Of a stretch of 34,572 nucleotides of DNA, positions 11,661 to 20,247 are shown piece after piece. The notes under the pieces were generated by a model, which saw only the letters and a list, made by a program, of their open reading frames with translations, searched no databases and was not told where the DNA came from. The position numbers and the translations under genes are program-made. This DNA comes from Acidiferrobacteraceae bacterium. GTDB lineage: Bacteria; Pseudomonadota; Gammaproteobacteria; HyVt-429. Location: positions 1-34,572 of the forward strand of contig DRJZ01000131.1 of the NCBI GenBank assembly GCA_011052015.1, read 5' to 3'. Numbering within the stretch: position 1 is the stretch's first letter; every line of letters begins with the position of its first letter.

Positions 11661-13685
11661 TTAAGCAACGCTGTTAATCGCCTTCATCACATTATCAGTG
11701 GTAAAGCCGAAATGTTCGAACAACTGGGGTGCGGGCGCCGACTCACCAAATGCAGTCATGCCCACAACTGTGCCCTTCATGCCAACATACTTCCACCAGC
11801 CATCCATAATGGCGGCTTCCACGGCTACGCGTGCGGTCACTGCCGCAGGAAGCACTGATTCCTTGTAGGCGGCATCCTGGGCCTCGAATAGTTCCACGCA
11901 TGGCATGGATACCACGCGTACCTTCTTGCCGGATGCCTCAGCAGCCTCCATCACCAAGGCCATTTCAGAACCCGTGGCCATGACAATAACGTCAGGGACG
12001 CCGCCGGTATCTTTTATGACATAACCGCCTTTGGCAATATTGGCAATGGTGGCATCATCACGCTGTTGAAATGCAAGCCCTTGTCGCGAAAAAATCAAAC
12101 AACTTGGGCCCTCTTTCTTCTCGATGGCGCACTTCCATGCCACAGCCGTTTCCACCGTGTCGCACGGACGCCAGACGGACATATTGGGAATCATACGCAA
12201 GGTGGGAATCTGTTCTACGGCCTGATGGGTAGGGCCGTCTTCACCCAGCCCGATGGAGTCATGGGTATAAACAAAGATGCTCCGAATCTTCATCAACGCC
12301 GCCATGCGCAGAGCATTGCGGGCATACTCTGAGAACATGAGGAAGGTGGCGCCGTATGGAATGAAACCACCGTGCAAGGCAATACCGTTCATAATGGCGC
12401 TCATGCCAAACTCACGCACCCCATAGGACAGATAATTGCCGGAAAAATCCTTTTCGGGGCCGGTATTCGAATTGATATAAACACTCTTGTCATGAAAGGT
12501 GTTATTCGACGGCGTTAAATCAGCGGAACCACCCAAAAATTCAGGTAGCAAGGGTGCATAACCATTTAGAGCACCTTTGGATGCGACTCGTGTTGCAGGT
12601 GATTCCGCTTTCTCATTGACGCTGCTGATAAATTTCCCGGCCTCTTGTTGCCAGTTGGCAGGCAAGTCCCCCGCCATGCGGCGCTCAAACTCGGCAGCCA
12701 GATCAGGGTAGGCTTTTTTATATTCATCAAACTTGTCGTTCCAGGACTTCTCAACCATCTTACCTTTGGACCGGGCATCCCAACCGGCATAAATTTCAGC
12801 AGGGATCTCAAACGGCGCATAGGCCCAGCCTATATTCTTACGGGTCGCAGCGACTTCATCATCGCCCAGGGCCTCACCATGCACATGGTGGCCACCTTCT
12901 TTATTTGGCGCACCCTTACCGATAACGGTTTTGCAGCAGATCAAGGACGGTTTGCCGGTTTGAACAATCGCCATTTCGGTCGCTGCCCTGATCGCCTCCG
13001 GGTCATGGCCATCAACATCGGCAACAACATGCCAGCCGTAGGCCTCAAAACGCTTTGGAGTATCGTCCGCAAACCAGCCAACCACATCACCATCAATGGA
13101 GATACCATTGTCATCATAGAAGCAGATCAACTTACCCAACCCCAGGGTGCCGGCCAGAGAACAGGCCTCATGAGAGATGCCTTCCATGAGGCATCCATCC
13201 CCCAAAAAGACATAAGTTCTATGGTCAACGACGTCATGACCTTCTTTGTTGAATTGCGCTGCCATGACCTTTTCTGCCAGGGCCATACCCACTCCATTAG
13301 AAATACCTTGACCCAAGGGACCGGTAGTGGTCTCTATCCCGGGCGCATAACCATATTCGGGGTGCCCTGGTGTTTTTGAATGCAGCTTACGAAAGTTCTT
13401 TAACTCTCCCATGGGAAGATCATAGCCACTGAGGTGCAACAGAGAATAGATCAGCATGGATCCATGCCCATTCGACAACACAAAGCGATCACGGTCGGCC
13501 CAGTGAGGGTTGTCTGGGTTATGATTTAAAAAATCGTTCCACAACACCTCGGCGATATCCGCCATACCCATGGGGGCGCCGGGATGGCCGGAGTTGGCCT
13601 TTTGTATCGCGTCCATGCTAAGCGCACGAATGGCGTTGGCCAAATCTCGACGACTCGGTATTGCGTCTTCGGGTTTCGCTGACAT
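11661..13685 (-). CDS. tkt: Transketolase
   Basis: [99 protein letters not shown]. Confidence 0.97.
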   Translation of the reverse strand: MSAKPEDAIPSRRDLANAIRALSMDAIQKANSGHPGAPMGMADIAEVLWNDFLNHNPDNPHWADRDRFVLSNGHGSMLIYSLLHLSGYDLPMGELKNFRKLHSKTPGHPEYGYAPGIETTTGPLGQGISNGVGMALAEKVMAAQFNKEGHDVVDHRTYVFLGDGCLMEGISHEACSLAGTLGLGKLICFYDDNGISIDGDVVGWFADDTPKRFEAYGWHVVADVDGHDPEAIRAATEMAIVQTGKPSLICCKTVIGKGAPNKEGGHHVHGEALGDDEVAATRKNIGWAYAPFEIPAEIYAGWDARSKGKMVEKSWNDKFDEYKKAYPDLAAEFERRMAGDLPANWQQEAGKFISSVNEKAESPATRVASKGALNGYAPLLPEFLGGSADLTPSNNTFHDKSVYINSNTGPEKDFSGNYLSYGVREFGMSAIMNGIALHGGFIPYGATFLMFSEYARNALRMAALMKIRSIFVYTHDSIGLGEDGPTHQAVEQIPTLRMIPNMSVWRPCDTVETAVAWKCAIEKKEGPSCLIFSRQGLAFQQRDDATIANIAKGGYVIKDTGGVPDVIVMATGSEMALVMEAAEASGKKVRVVSMPCVELFEAQDAAYKESVLPAAVTARVAVEAAIMDGWWKYVGMKGTVVGMTAFGESAPAPQLFEHFGFTTDNVMKAINSVA

Positions 13686-13861
13686 AAACCTATCCTCTAT
13701 AGTATATATAAACCAATTAAACCGTTGCCGACGGCCCCAGCCTTAAGCTAAATACCCTGTTGCCGGCATCATTTAGGAGAGAGTCTGGTGTCCGTCCTGC
13801 GCCCCTCCCGCTGGTTACAGCAACCAGGCGGAGTAATGTGCTTTCACGTCTAAGTGTTCTC

Positions 13862-13899
13862 AAAAAAAACCGGGTCCGGGTCAACGTCACCGGTCCCAG
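13862..13899 (-). terminator. Terminator-like hairpin plus U8 upstream of tkt
   Basis: Minus strand CUGGGACCGGUGACGUUGACCCGGACCCGG is an imperfect GC-rich hairpin directly followed by TTTTTTTT (plus-strand A8 at 13862-13869). Confidence 0.5.
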
Positions 13900-13980
13900 A
13901 CAGCCCGACGGAAGGGCGCGTATTCTCCCTCACTGAGGACCATTTGCCAATAGTACGAGACCCTCAGGTCGCACTTATGA
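13862..13980 (-). ncRNA. Candidate structured leader or small RNA upstream of tkt, class unknown
   Basis: Nested dyad ctgagg-accatt-tgcc-aatagt-acgagac-cctcag (13933-13967), a GCCC/GGGC hairpin, then the hairpin/U8 at 13862-13899, all within the roughly 385-bp non-coding gap. No known riboswitch signature recognised. Confidence 0.35.
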
Positions 13981-14019
13981 TTACCCCCGGTTGGGTCTGA
14001 ACGAATTTGAACACAATAC

Positions 14020-14054
14020 CCCCCATTTAGGCGACGTTAGTGTCTAAATGGGGG
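14020..14054 (-). terminator. Hairpin downstream of the inositol monophosphatase gene (putative terminator)
   Basis: 11-bp perfect stem cccccatttag (14020-14030) / ctaaatggggg (14044-14054), 18 bp beyond the stop at 14073. The U-tract is weak. Confidence 0.5.
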
Positions 14055-14072
14055 CATATAGAGTGTTTATAT

Positions 14073-14876
14073 CTATTCCGGAGTGTCCTTATTGCGCTCT
14101 ATCCAGGCCTTCCACTCAGCAAACAGCTCCCCGTTCACCGCCGCCACCACAGACCGTGGGGCGAGTTGACCAGCAAACACCGGTTCGCCGTTCAGGGTCG
14201 TGGCATACCCCCCCGCCTCCCTCAAGATTAGATCGCCTGCCGAATAGTCCCATAATTTCTGGCCACCATGGATGTAGACCTGAAACCGGCCTGCGGCCAA
14301 CCAGCACCAATCCAGGCAACTGGACCCCATGCTGCGCTGGGACATATAGGGAAAAGCATGGGCCAATTGATCCGCCAGGGGACCTGGCAAGCGCTTAAAA
14401 TCGACCCCGGCGATGGTTCGGGATAGTTCCAACTGCGGCGCAGGACCCAAGATTGCCCCATTGAGGCGCGCCCCGGCCCCCTTTTCAGCCATAAAACACT
14501 CATCGCGCAAAGGGTCGTAGATAACCCCTAATACGGCTTCCTGCTGCTGGATCAGCGCCAGGGACACGCAAAAAAATGGTAGCCCCGAAGCAAAATTGGT
14601 GGTCCCATCCAGGGGATCCAATACCCATAGCCCCCCTTTAGGGGCAACCAATAGCTGTTCTTGCTGGGCCGGATTCATTTCCTCACCCAACAACGGAATG
14701 TCAGGCCAATGGTCCTTTAACACGGATTCTATGCGCTGTTGTATGCGCCGATCGGTCTCGGTGACCACGCTACCGTCCCACTTCACTTCCCGTTCGACCT
14801 GGGTAAAACCACCCAGGGCCTCATCACTGGCGATCTGGCGCAAGATTCCCTCTAAAATCTCGATATCCGGTAACAT
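14073..14876 (-). CDS. Inositol monophosphatase family protein
   Basis: VVTETDRRIQQRIES, LLGEEMN, WVLDPLDGTTNFASGLPFFCVSLAL, LWDYSAGDLILREAGG: metal and substrate motifs of the IMPase/FBPase-like superfamily. Confidence 0.9.
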   Translation of the reverse strand: MLPDIEILEGILRQIASDEALGGFTQVEREVKWDGSVVTETDRRIQQRIESVLKDHWPDIPLLGEEMNPAQQEQLLVAPKGGLWVLDPLDGTTNFASGLPFFCVSLALIQQQEAVLGVIYDPLRDECFMAEKGAGARLNGAILGPAPQLELSRTIAGVDFKRLPGPLADQLAHAFPYMSQRSMGSSCLDWCWLAAGRFQVYIHGGQKLWDYSAGDLILREAGGYATTLNGEPVFAGQLAPRSVVAAVNGELFAEWKAWIERNKDTPE

Positions 14877-15014
14877 CTCAATCCCCTGTTTTAGAATAAT
14901 AAAAACAGCAAAAACCCCTGGCTTTTAGCGAAATTCAAGGGTCACCCTTATCTGCTGACACAGCCGGGGTATTCCACCTAAGCTGCGGGATACCCGAAGC
15001 AACGCCAACCCTAC

Positions 15015-15020
15015 TATAAT
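15015..15020 (+). promoter_or_regulatory. Possible -10 box (TATAAT) for the PhnD-like/CHASE2 kinase unit
   Basis: Exact TATAAT 39 bp upstream of the ATG at 15060. No convincing -35 box at 16-18 bp spacing. Confidence 0.3.
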
Positions 15021-15059
15021 ACCCTCAACATAATAATGAGATAGGTTGAGGTTGAGACT

Positions 15060-15908
15060 ATGAGATTACAGCCAGGCAGATCAATGTACCCGAAGGCTAT
15101 CAGGCTGGCCCGCCTTGGCCTGCTCTCTATCCTTATATGCTATTTGTGGGCAAATCCGTCACAGGCTGCGGATATCAACTTTGTCGTTCAGCCCATCATC
15201 AACCGCGATGCTACGATAAAGGCCTACCAACCTCTGGCCAATTATCTTAGTAAGGCCACAGGCAAGAAGATCACCTTGGTCACCGCCTACGATTTTGCCG
15301 ATTACTGGCTCACCATGAAGCAAGGCAAGACCTATTCCCTGATCCTCGACTCGGCCTTTTACACCGACTACCGTATCAAGAAGATGGGTTACACCCCACT
15401 GGTGAAGGTGCCCGGCCTGGTGAGTTATTCTTTGGTCAGCCTACCCGACCTTGGCTACTTCGACGCCGAGGAACTGGTAGGCCGAAAGATAGCCTCCTTG
15501 ATCCCTCCCAGCCCAGGGGGCCTGGTCATAAGCAGAATGTTTCCCAACACCGCCCGCCAGCCGATGATTATCCCGGTAAAAGACTCCAACGAGGCCTTGA
15601 AGTTATTGCGTTCAGGCAAGGTTCGCGCCGCGATGGTCCCCACTCCGGTGGCGGCCCGGGAGATGAACGCAGGAAATGACCTGAGTATCTTAAAAACCAG
15701 CGAGCAGACCCCTCACATCACCCTGTCGGCGGGACCTTCAATTGATGCTCCCACTCAAAAACTTATACGCCAAGCGCTGCTTACTGCGGCGGATACCCCG
15801 TCGGGCCAAATCATGCTGCAAAATATTGGGTTTTCGGGTTTCGAAAAGACCACTAAAAAGGCCTATGATGGATACTCAAAATACCTGACGGAAGGTTGGC
15901 TACAATAA
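15060..15908 (+). CDS. PhnD-like phosphate/phosphonate periplasmic substrate-binding protein
   Basis: N-terminal signal-like hydrophobic segment (LGLLSILICYLWANPSQAAD), FVVQPIINRDATIKAYQPLANYLSKATGKKITLVTAYDFADYWLTMKQGKTYSLILDSAFYTDYR. No ABC permease or ATPase gene adjacent. Confidence 0.8.
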   Translation: MRLQPGRSMYPKAIRLARLGLLSILICYLWANPSQAADINFVVQPIINRDATIKAYQPLANYLSKATGKKITLVTAYDFADYWLTMKQGKTYSLILDSAFYTDYRIKKMGYTPLVKVPGLVSYSLVSLPDLGYFDAEELVGRKIASLIPPSPGGLVISRMFPNTARQPMIIPVKDSNEALKLLRSGKVRAAMVPTPVAAREMNAGNDLSILKTSEQTPHITLSAGPSIDAPTQKLIRQALLTAADTPSGQIMLQNIGFSGFEKTTKKAYDGYSKYLTEGWLQ

Positions 15909-15911
15909 AAA

Positions 15912-18497
15912 ATGGCATTTTGGAAGCGCGACGGATTTTTTGGGCTCATTGTCAGCCTGGCCTTTGTGGTCGTCTCAGGCAGCGACCTGTTGCAAAGCCT
16001 GGAACGCAAGGCCTACGATGTCGGTGTGCGGTTCTCAACCCGCACACCTGATGACAACATCGCTATCGTCGCCATCGACGATCAGAGCATCGCCAATATC
16101 GGTCGCTGGCCCTGGCCACGAAATATCCATGCCAGGATGATTGACCTTCTGGGTCAGGCCAAGACCGTAGGCTATACCGTCTTTTTCGTGGAGCCTCAGC
16201 TTGACCCAGGGCTCGATCATATTAATCGGCTGCTGAGTTTTTACGCGGACTCTAGTCTGAACCAGGACCAGAAAAATAAAACCGGGGATAAGTTGATGAC
16301 GGGTCAACCCAAACCCTCTACAGCATCCGCCCTGACGACACGTTTAATTGAGGATGCCGCTACCCTGGGTAATCTTTTGATCACGGCTCAGTCCCAACTG
16401 GATACCGACACCTTGCTGCGTCAAAGCATAGAAAAGAGCGCCAATGTTGTATTGGCCATGTCTGCGGCCTTGGGTGAGCCCCAAGGCCGACCCGACGGTG
16501 CGCTGCCCGCATCCATCGTGGCCAACAGCATCACCAAGGTGGGGGGTGAGGGGCAGTTCAATGCTGGCGCCCTACCCATCCCCTCTACAGCGTTATTAAC
16601 TCCCATTGGAGATCTGGCATCGGTGGCATCCGGGATCGGTCACCTCAACCTGCTACAAGATGTAGATGGGGGCACCCGCACCCTGCCCCTGGTGATTCGG
16701 TACTACGACCACTTCCTTCCCTCTCTGGCCCTGGTGCTGGCAGCCAAGAGCCTGAACCTGGCGCCCGCCGACATCGAACTGCAACTTGGAAACGGCGTGC
16801 AAATAGGCGGGCTCTCGGTGCCTACTGATCCAATACTACGCATGCGGCCTTTTTTTTATACCGGCAGTCAGGGTAAACCGACTTTTGCTATAGATTCTTT
16901 TTTCGATGTATTGAGTGGAAAAATTTCCCCGCAAAAATACCGCGGCAAAATTGTGCTGGTAGGCGCCACCGCCACCGGCGTCGGCACCAATCAGGTTACG
17001 CCGGTTTCAGCATCCATGGCGCCTGTGGTAACCCTGGCCCATATTGTTTCCAGCATCCTGAACCAGGACTTTATCGCCACACCATCATGGGTGAATATGG
17101 CGCAATGGTTGGCATTCGCTATGATTGCGTTGTACCTTATTTTCCTGTTGCCCAGAATAAGCGCGTCCCACGCCGGCACCCTGACAGCGATACTGGCGTT
17201 GCTTTTGGTCGGCACCCACTTCTACGCCATTACTCAGTACGCTATCTGGGTACAGCTGATGGTTCCCCTGGCATTATTACTGAGCGGTCACTTACTCCTC
17301 ACCACCAAACGATTCTTGCTCACCGAAAAGGGCAAGATTGCAGCCGATGCCAGCTCCGCCGAGAGCAACCGCATGCTGGGGCTTACCTTCCAGAACCAGG
17401 GACAACTTGATGCGGCCTACGAAAAATTCCGCAAGGTGCCACTGGATGACTCGATGATGGAGGTGCTCTATAACCTGGGGCTGGATTTCGAGAGAAAACG
17501 TCAATTTGCCAAGGCTGCGGGGACCTTTGAGTATTTATCCAAACATGACGCCCGATTCCGCGACACACCGGAACGAATCAAACGCAATCGTAATCTCAGT
17601 GAGACCGTCATACTCGGCGGCGGCAGAAGTGGCGGCGCGCAATCGACCCTGTTACTGGACAAAGGCGATGTCCAAAAGCCCATGCTGGGGCGATACCAGG
17701 TCGAAAAGGAATTGGGCAAGGGCGCTATGGGCGTGGTCTATCAAGGCAAAGACCCCAAGATCAATCGGGTGGTGGCGATCAAGACCCTGGCCCTGTCCGA
17801 AGAGTTCGAGGCTAGCGAGTTGGAAGAGGTCAAGGCACGTTTTTTCAGAGAGGCCGAGACCGCAGGTCGCCTTAGCCACCCCAATATCGTGACTATTTAT
17901 GACGCCGGTGAAGAACACGATCTCGCCTATATCGCCATGGAGCTCTTGCACGGCCAGGACCTTGCGCCCTTCACCAAGCCCGGTAATCTATTGCCCATCG
18001 CCAAGGTCATGGACATCACGTTGCATATTGCCGAGGCCCTGGCCTATGCCCATAGCCACCAGATCGTCCACCGTGACATCAAACCCGCCAACATCATGTA
18101 TGAACCCAAAAACAATGCCATTAAGGTGACTGATTTCGGCATTGCCCGAATAACCGACGCCAGTCGAACCAAGACCGGTGTTATTCTAGGCACTCCGTCC
18201 TATATGTCACCCGAACAGCTGATGGGTAAGAAGGTCGATGGCCGCTCCGATCTATTTTCCCTGGGCGTGATGTTTTACCAGATGCTGTGTGGCAAACTGC
18301 CCTTTAGCGGTGATTCCCTGGCCACCCTGACCTACAAGATTGCCAACGAGCCGCCACCCCCCATTTCTGGCCTTCGACCCGAGCTTCCAGCGTGCATTGG
18401 CCGAATCATAGACCGATGCCTTGAAAAGCCACTGGAAAAACGATACCAGAAAGCGGATGAGTTAGTCTCTGAACTGCGTAGATGTATACAGGCTTAG
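15912..18497 (+). CDS. CHASE2-TM-TPR-like-Ser/Thr protein kinase
   Basis: N-terminal CHASE2-like region (DDNIAIVAIDDQSIANIGRWPWPRNIHARMIDLL; GKIVLVGATATGVG), TM segments about 395-460 aa, TPR-like segment (LGLTFQNQGQLDAAYEKFRKVPLDD), C-terminal kinase (LGKGAMGVVYQG, VVAIKTL, HRDIKPANIMYEP, DFGIAR, GTPSYMSPEQLMG, DGRSDLFSLGVMFYQML). Confidence 0.92.
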   Translation: MAFWKRDGFFGLIVSLAFVVVSGSDLLQSLERKAYDVGVRFSTRTPDDNIAIVAIDDQSIANIGRWPWPRNIHARMIDLLGQAKTVGYTVFFVEPQLDPGLDHINRLLSFYADSSLNQDQKNKTGDKLMTGQPKPSTASALTTRLIEDAATLGNLLITAQSQLDTDTLLRQSIEKSANVVLAMSAALGEPQGRPDGALPASIVANSITKVGGEGQFNAGALPIPSTALLTPIGDLASVASGIGHLNLLQDVDGGTRTLPLVIRYYDHFLPSLALVLAAKSLNLAPADIELQLGNGVQIGGLSVPTDPILRMRPFFYTGSQGKPTFAIDSFFDVLSGKISPQKYRGKIVLVGATATGVGTNQVTPVSASMAPVVTLAHIVSSILNQDFIATPSWVNMAQWLAFAMIALYLIFLLPRISASHAGTLTAILALLLVGTHFYAITQYAIWVQLMVPLALLLSGHLLLTTKRFLLTEKGKIAADASSAESNRMLGLTFQNQGQLDAAYEKFRKVPLDDSMMEVLYNLGLDFERKRQFAKAAGTFEYLSKHDARFRDTPERIKRNRNLSETVILGGGRSGGAQSTLLLDKGDVQKPMLGRYQVEKELGKGAMGVVYQGKDPKINRVVAIKTLALSEEFEASELEEVKARFFREAETAGRLSHPNIVTIYDAGEEHDLAYIAMELLHGQDLAPFTKPGNLLPIAKVMDITLHIAEALAYAHSHQIVHRDIKPANIMYEPKNNAIKVTDFGIARITDASRTKTGVILGTPSYMSPEQLMGKKVDGRSDLFSLGVMFYQMLCGKLPFSGDSLATLTYKIANEPPPPISGLRPELPACIGRIIDRCLEKPLEKRYQKADELVSELRRCIQA

Positions 18498-18498
18498 G

Positions 18499-18654
18499 CT
18501 ATAAACTTCTAACCCACTTTTTGCCACATCGCCGACACTCAACCTTTTCGATGCCGCCTCCGGCACCAAACTCGAAATTCTTCTCGATGACGCGAAAGTC
18601 ATGAAATCCTAACCAACACAGCAGACGGCCGAAGAAGGGTGGCAACTTTGGCAT
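18499..18654 (-). CDS. Small Cys/His-rich protein, zinc-ribbon-like (51 aa)
   Basis: Not in the supplied ORF track (below its length cutoff). Manual translation: MPKLPPFFGRLLCWLGFHDFRVIEKNFEFGAGGGIEKVECRRCGKKWVRSL*. C-x4-H and CxxCGKKW pattern resembles small DUF1660-type zinc-binding proteins. No strong Shine-Dalgarno seen. Confidence 0.5.
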   Translation of the reverse strand: MPKLPPFFGRLLCWLGFHDFRVIEKNFEFGAGGGIEKVECRRCGKKWVRSL

Positions 18655-18705
18655 ATTATAAAATCTCTGAAGGAGTGCACATCTTATCTTACTTTTTCCG
18701 CCTTG

Positions 18706-19410
18706 TTACTGTCTCAGAGATTTGGTTCCCCGATCCCTTAGCCATTGCCCCCCTCCAACGACAAATGAATACAAGTAAGTGGCGAAGAAAGCCACTGCGA
18801 TGGGTAATGTAACAGTTGGCATGAGCCATGCCGCCACTAGCGCCACATTCACAAAAGCAACCGCGACAGCGGTCTTTGCTAGCCCTCGAACAAGGACAGT
18901 TAATTTAAATGGCACGATCATCGTTAACGAGTGCAACACAAATATTAAGGCCAGGTAAAATCCAGGGTCAACCTTAAATATTTTCGTCAACAGGAGAACG
19001 AACAGCATGTGACGCATGAGCTCGTTGGTCGGCGAACCGCAACCGGACGCCGCATTTGAATTAAGCCTGGAAGTGACGCGAAGTATGATCGAAACCGCAG
19101 CGATCATACCCATCATCAAAATCAGTCCACCGAAATGTGCGCTCAGCGCCAAGACCAGAACCACATGGGCCACTGCATCACAGACATTGTCAAGATCGGC
19201 TCCAAACTGGCTACGGATATCCAACTTGGCAGCCAGAATGCCGTCAAGATCGTCCATAACATTATTGAAAATGATTAGCGGGATTAAATAGCGATAACCG
19301 TCCCCTATGAAGAGCAGCGCCAGGGGCAGCACGCCAAGAATCGATACCGCGTTAGCCCAATTAGGATAGATAAAGCGCCGATAGGTCAAGTTTCCTTGAA
19401 GGTTTCCCAT
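18706..19410 (-). CDS. CDP-alcohol phosphatidyltransferase family protein
   Basis: Multi-TM 234-aa protein with a CDP-OH-P-transferase-like motif, DDLDGILAAKLDIRSQFGADLDNVCDAVAH (Lys in place of the usual Arg). Confidence 0.82.
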   Translation of the reverse strand: MGNLQGNLTYRRFIYPNWANAVSILGVLPLALLFIGDGYRYLIPLIIFNNVMDDLDGILAAKLDIRSQFGADLDNVCDAVAHVVLVLALSAHFGGLILMMGMIAAVSIILRVTSRLNSNAASGCGSPTNELMRHMLFVLLLTKIFKVDPGFYLALIFVLHSLTMIVPFKLTVLVRGLAKTAVAVAFVNVALVAAWLMPTVTLPIAVAFFATYLYSFVVGGGQWLRDRGTKSLRQ

Positions 19411-19431
19411 AAGGCTATCTGAACAGATAGC

Positions 19432-20247
19432 TCATAAATAATCGCCGCTTCCGAGAACAAAAAAGTGATTCTCCAGGCTTGGAAACGGAATCCCGAGGAC
19501 CTTGGGAAGACGACTGATCCAGGGCCTCCCCAAACGCATGCCCCAGTAGGTCAAGCGGCCCATAACTCGCAGCGCCTGAAATGGTTCTGGAACGACCCTC
19601 TTCCATCTCTTGATCAACTCACACCCCATCTGCATCAGAACATAAGGCTCGTTTCTTTCAACGTGCCTAAGTGTCAATCCACAATGTTTGAAGATGCGCT
19701 TGTAATCCGGCACAGAGCGATAAACAACGGGATAGCCGCCAGTGCGCGTCACAGTCTCACTCCGAACTGTGGACTCACGGCACAGAATAACCCCATCCGA
19801 TCCGAGACACGGGATCAATCTTTGCAACAGAGCGATCACGTCATTTTCGTCAAGGTACATAAGCAAGCCACCGAGGAAAATCAGGTTATAGTGGCCATCG
19901 GGCTCGAACGACAGGACATTACCGTGTATTACGCGGATATTGGAATACGGGGTGCATCGCTCCTCCAGCGCCGGGTAGAGTGCATTACTGCCTTCGACCG
20001 CGACTACCCACGAGAAGCTGTGAGCGAACTCCTCGGCCCAATAGCCGACACCACTGCCAAGATCCAGAACCGGACCATTGTGCTCCACACGACCTAACAA
20101 GCGCCGGACGATCCGGGCCTCCGCGCGGAAACGAAAATCGCCCGCACTCACTGGAAAGCCGAAACTCTCCATCATGTACGGCCCGAGAATCGAGGACTTA
20201 ACCTGCTCCCAATACCGGCTGACGGATGCGTGATCAATCTCAGGCAA
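19432..20247 (-). CDS. Class I SAM-dependent methyltransferase
   Basis: VLDLGSGVGYWAEEFAHSFSWVVAVEGSNAL (motif I), IRVIHGNVLSFEPDGHYNLIFLGGLLMYLDENDVIALLQRLIPCLGSDGVILCRES. Confidence 0.85.
   Translation of the reverse strand: MPEIDHASVSRYWEQVKSSILGPYMMESFGFPVSAGDFRFRAEARIVRRLLGRVEHNGPVLDLGSGVGYWAEEFAHSFSWVVAVEGSNALYPALEERCTPYSNIRVIHGNVLSFEPDGHYNLIFLGGLLMYLDENDVIALLQRLIPCLGSDGVILCRESTVRSETVTRTGGYPVVYRSVPDYKRIFKHCGLTLRHVERNEPYVLMQMGCELIKRWKRVVPEPFQALRVMGRLTYWGMRLGRPWISRLPKVLGIPFPSLENHFFVLGSGDYL

Noticed and set aside
12645-13379. 244-aa plus-strand ORF inside tkt
   Set aside because: Antisense to an unambiguous transketolase; composition is that of a shadow ORF with no recognisable family motif.
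18661-18723. 10-bp inverted repeat aaatctctga / tcagagattt
   Set aside because: AT-rich, 43-bp loop, right arm inside the CDP-alcohol transferase 3' end, no U-tract; likely chance or a weak structure.
19465-20097. 210-aa plus-strand ORF over the methyltransferase gene
   Set aside because: Opposite strand carries a clear SAM motif I and cassette context; the plus ORF shows no domain motifs.
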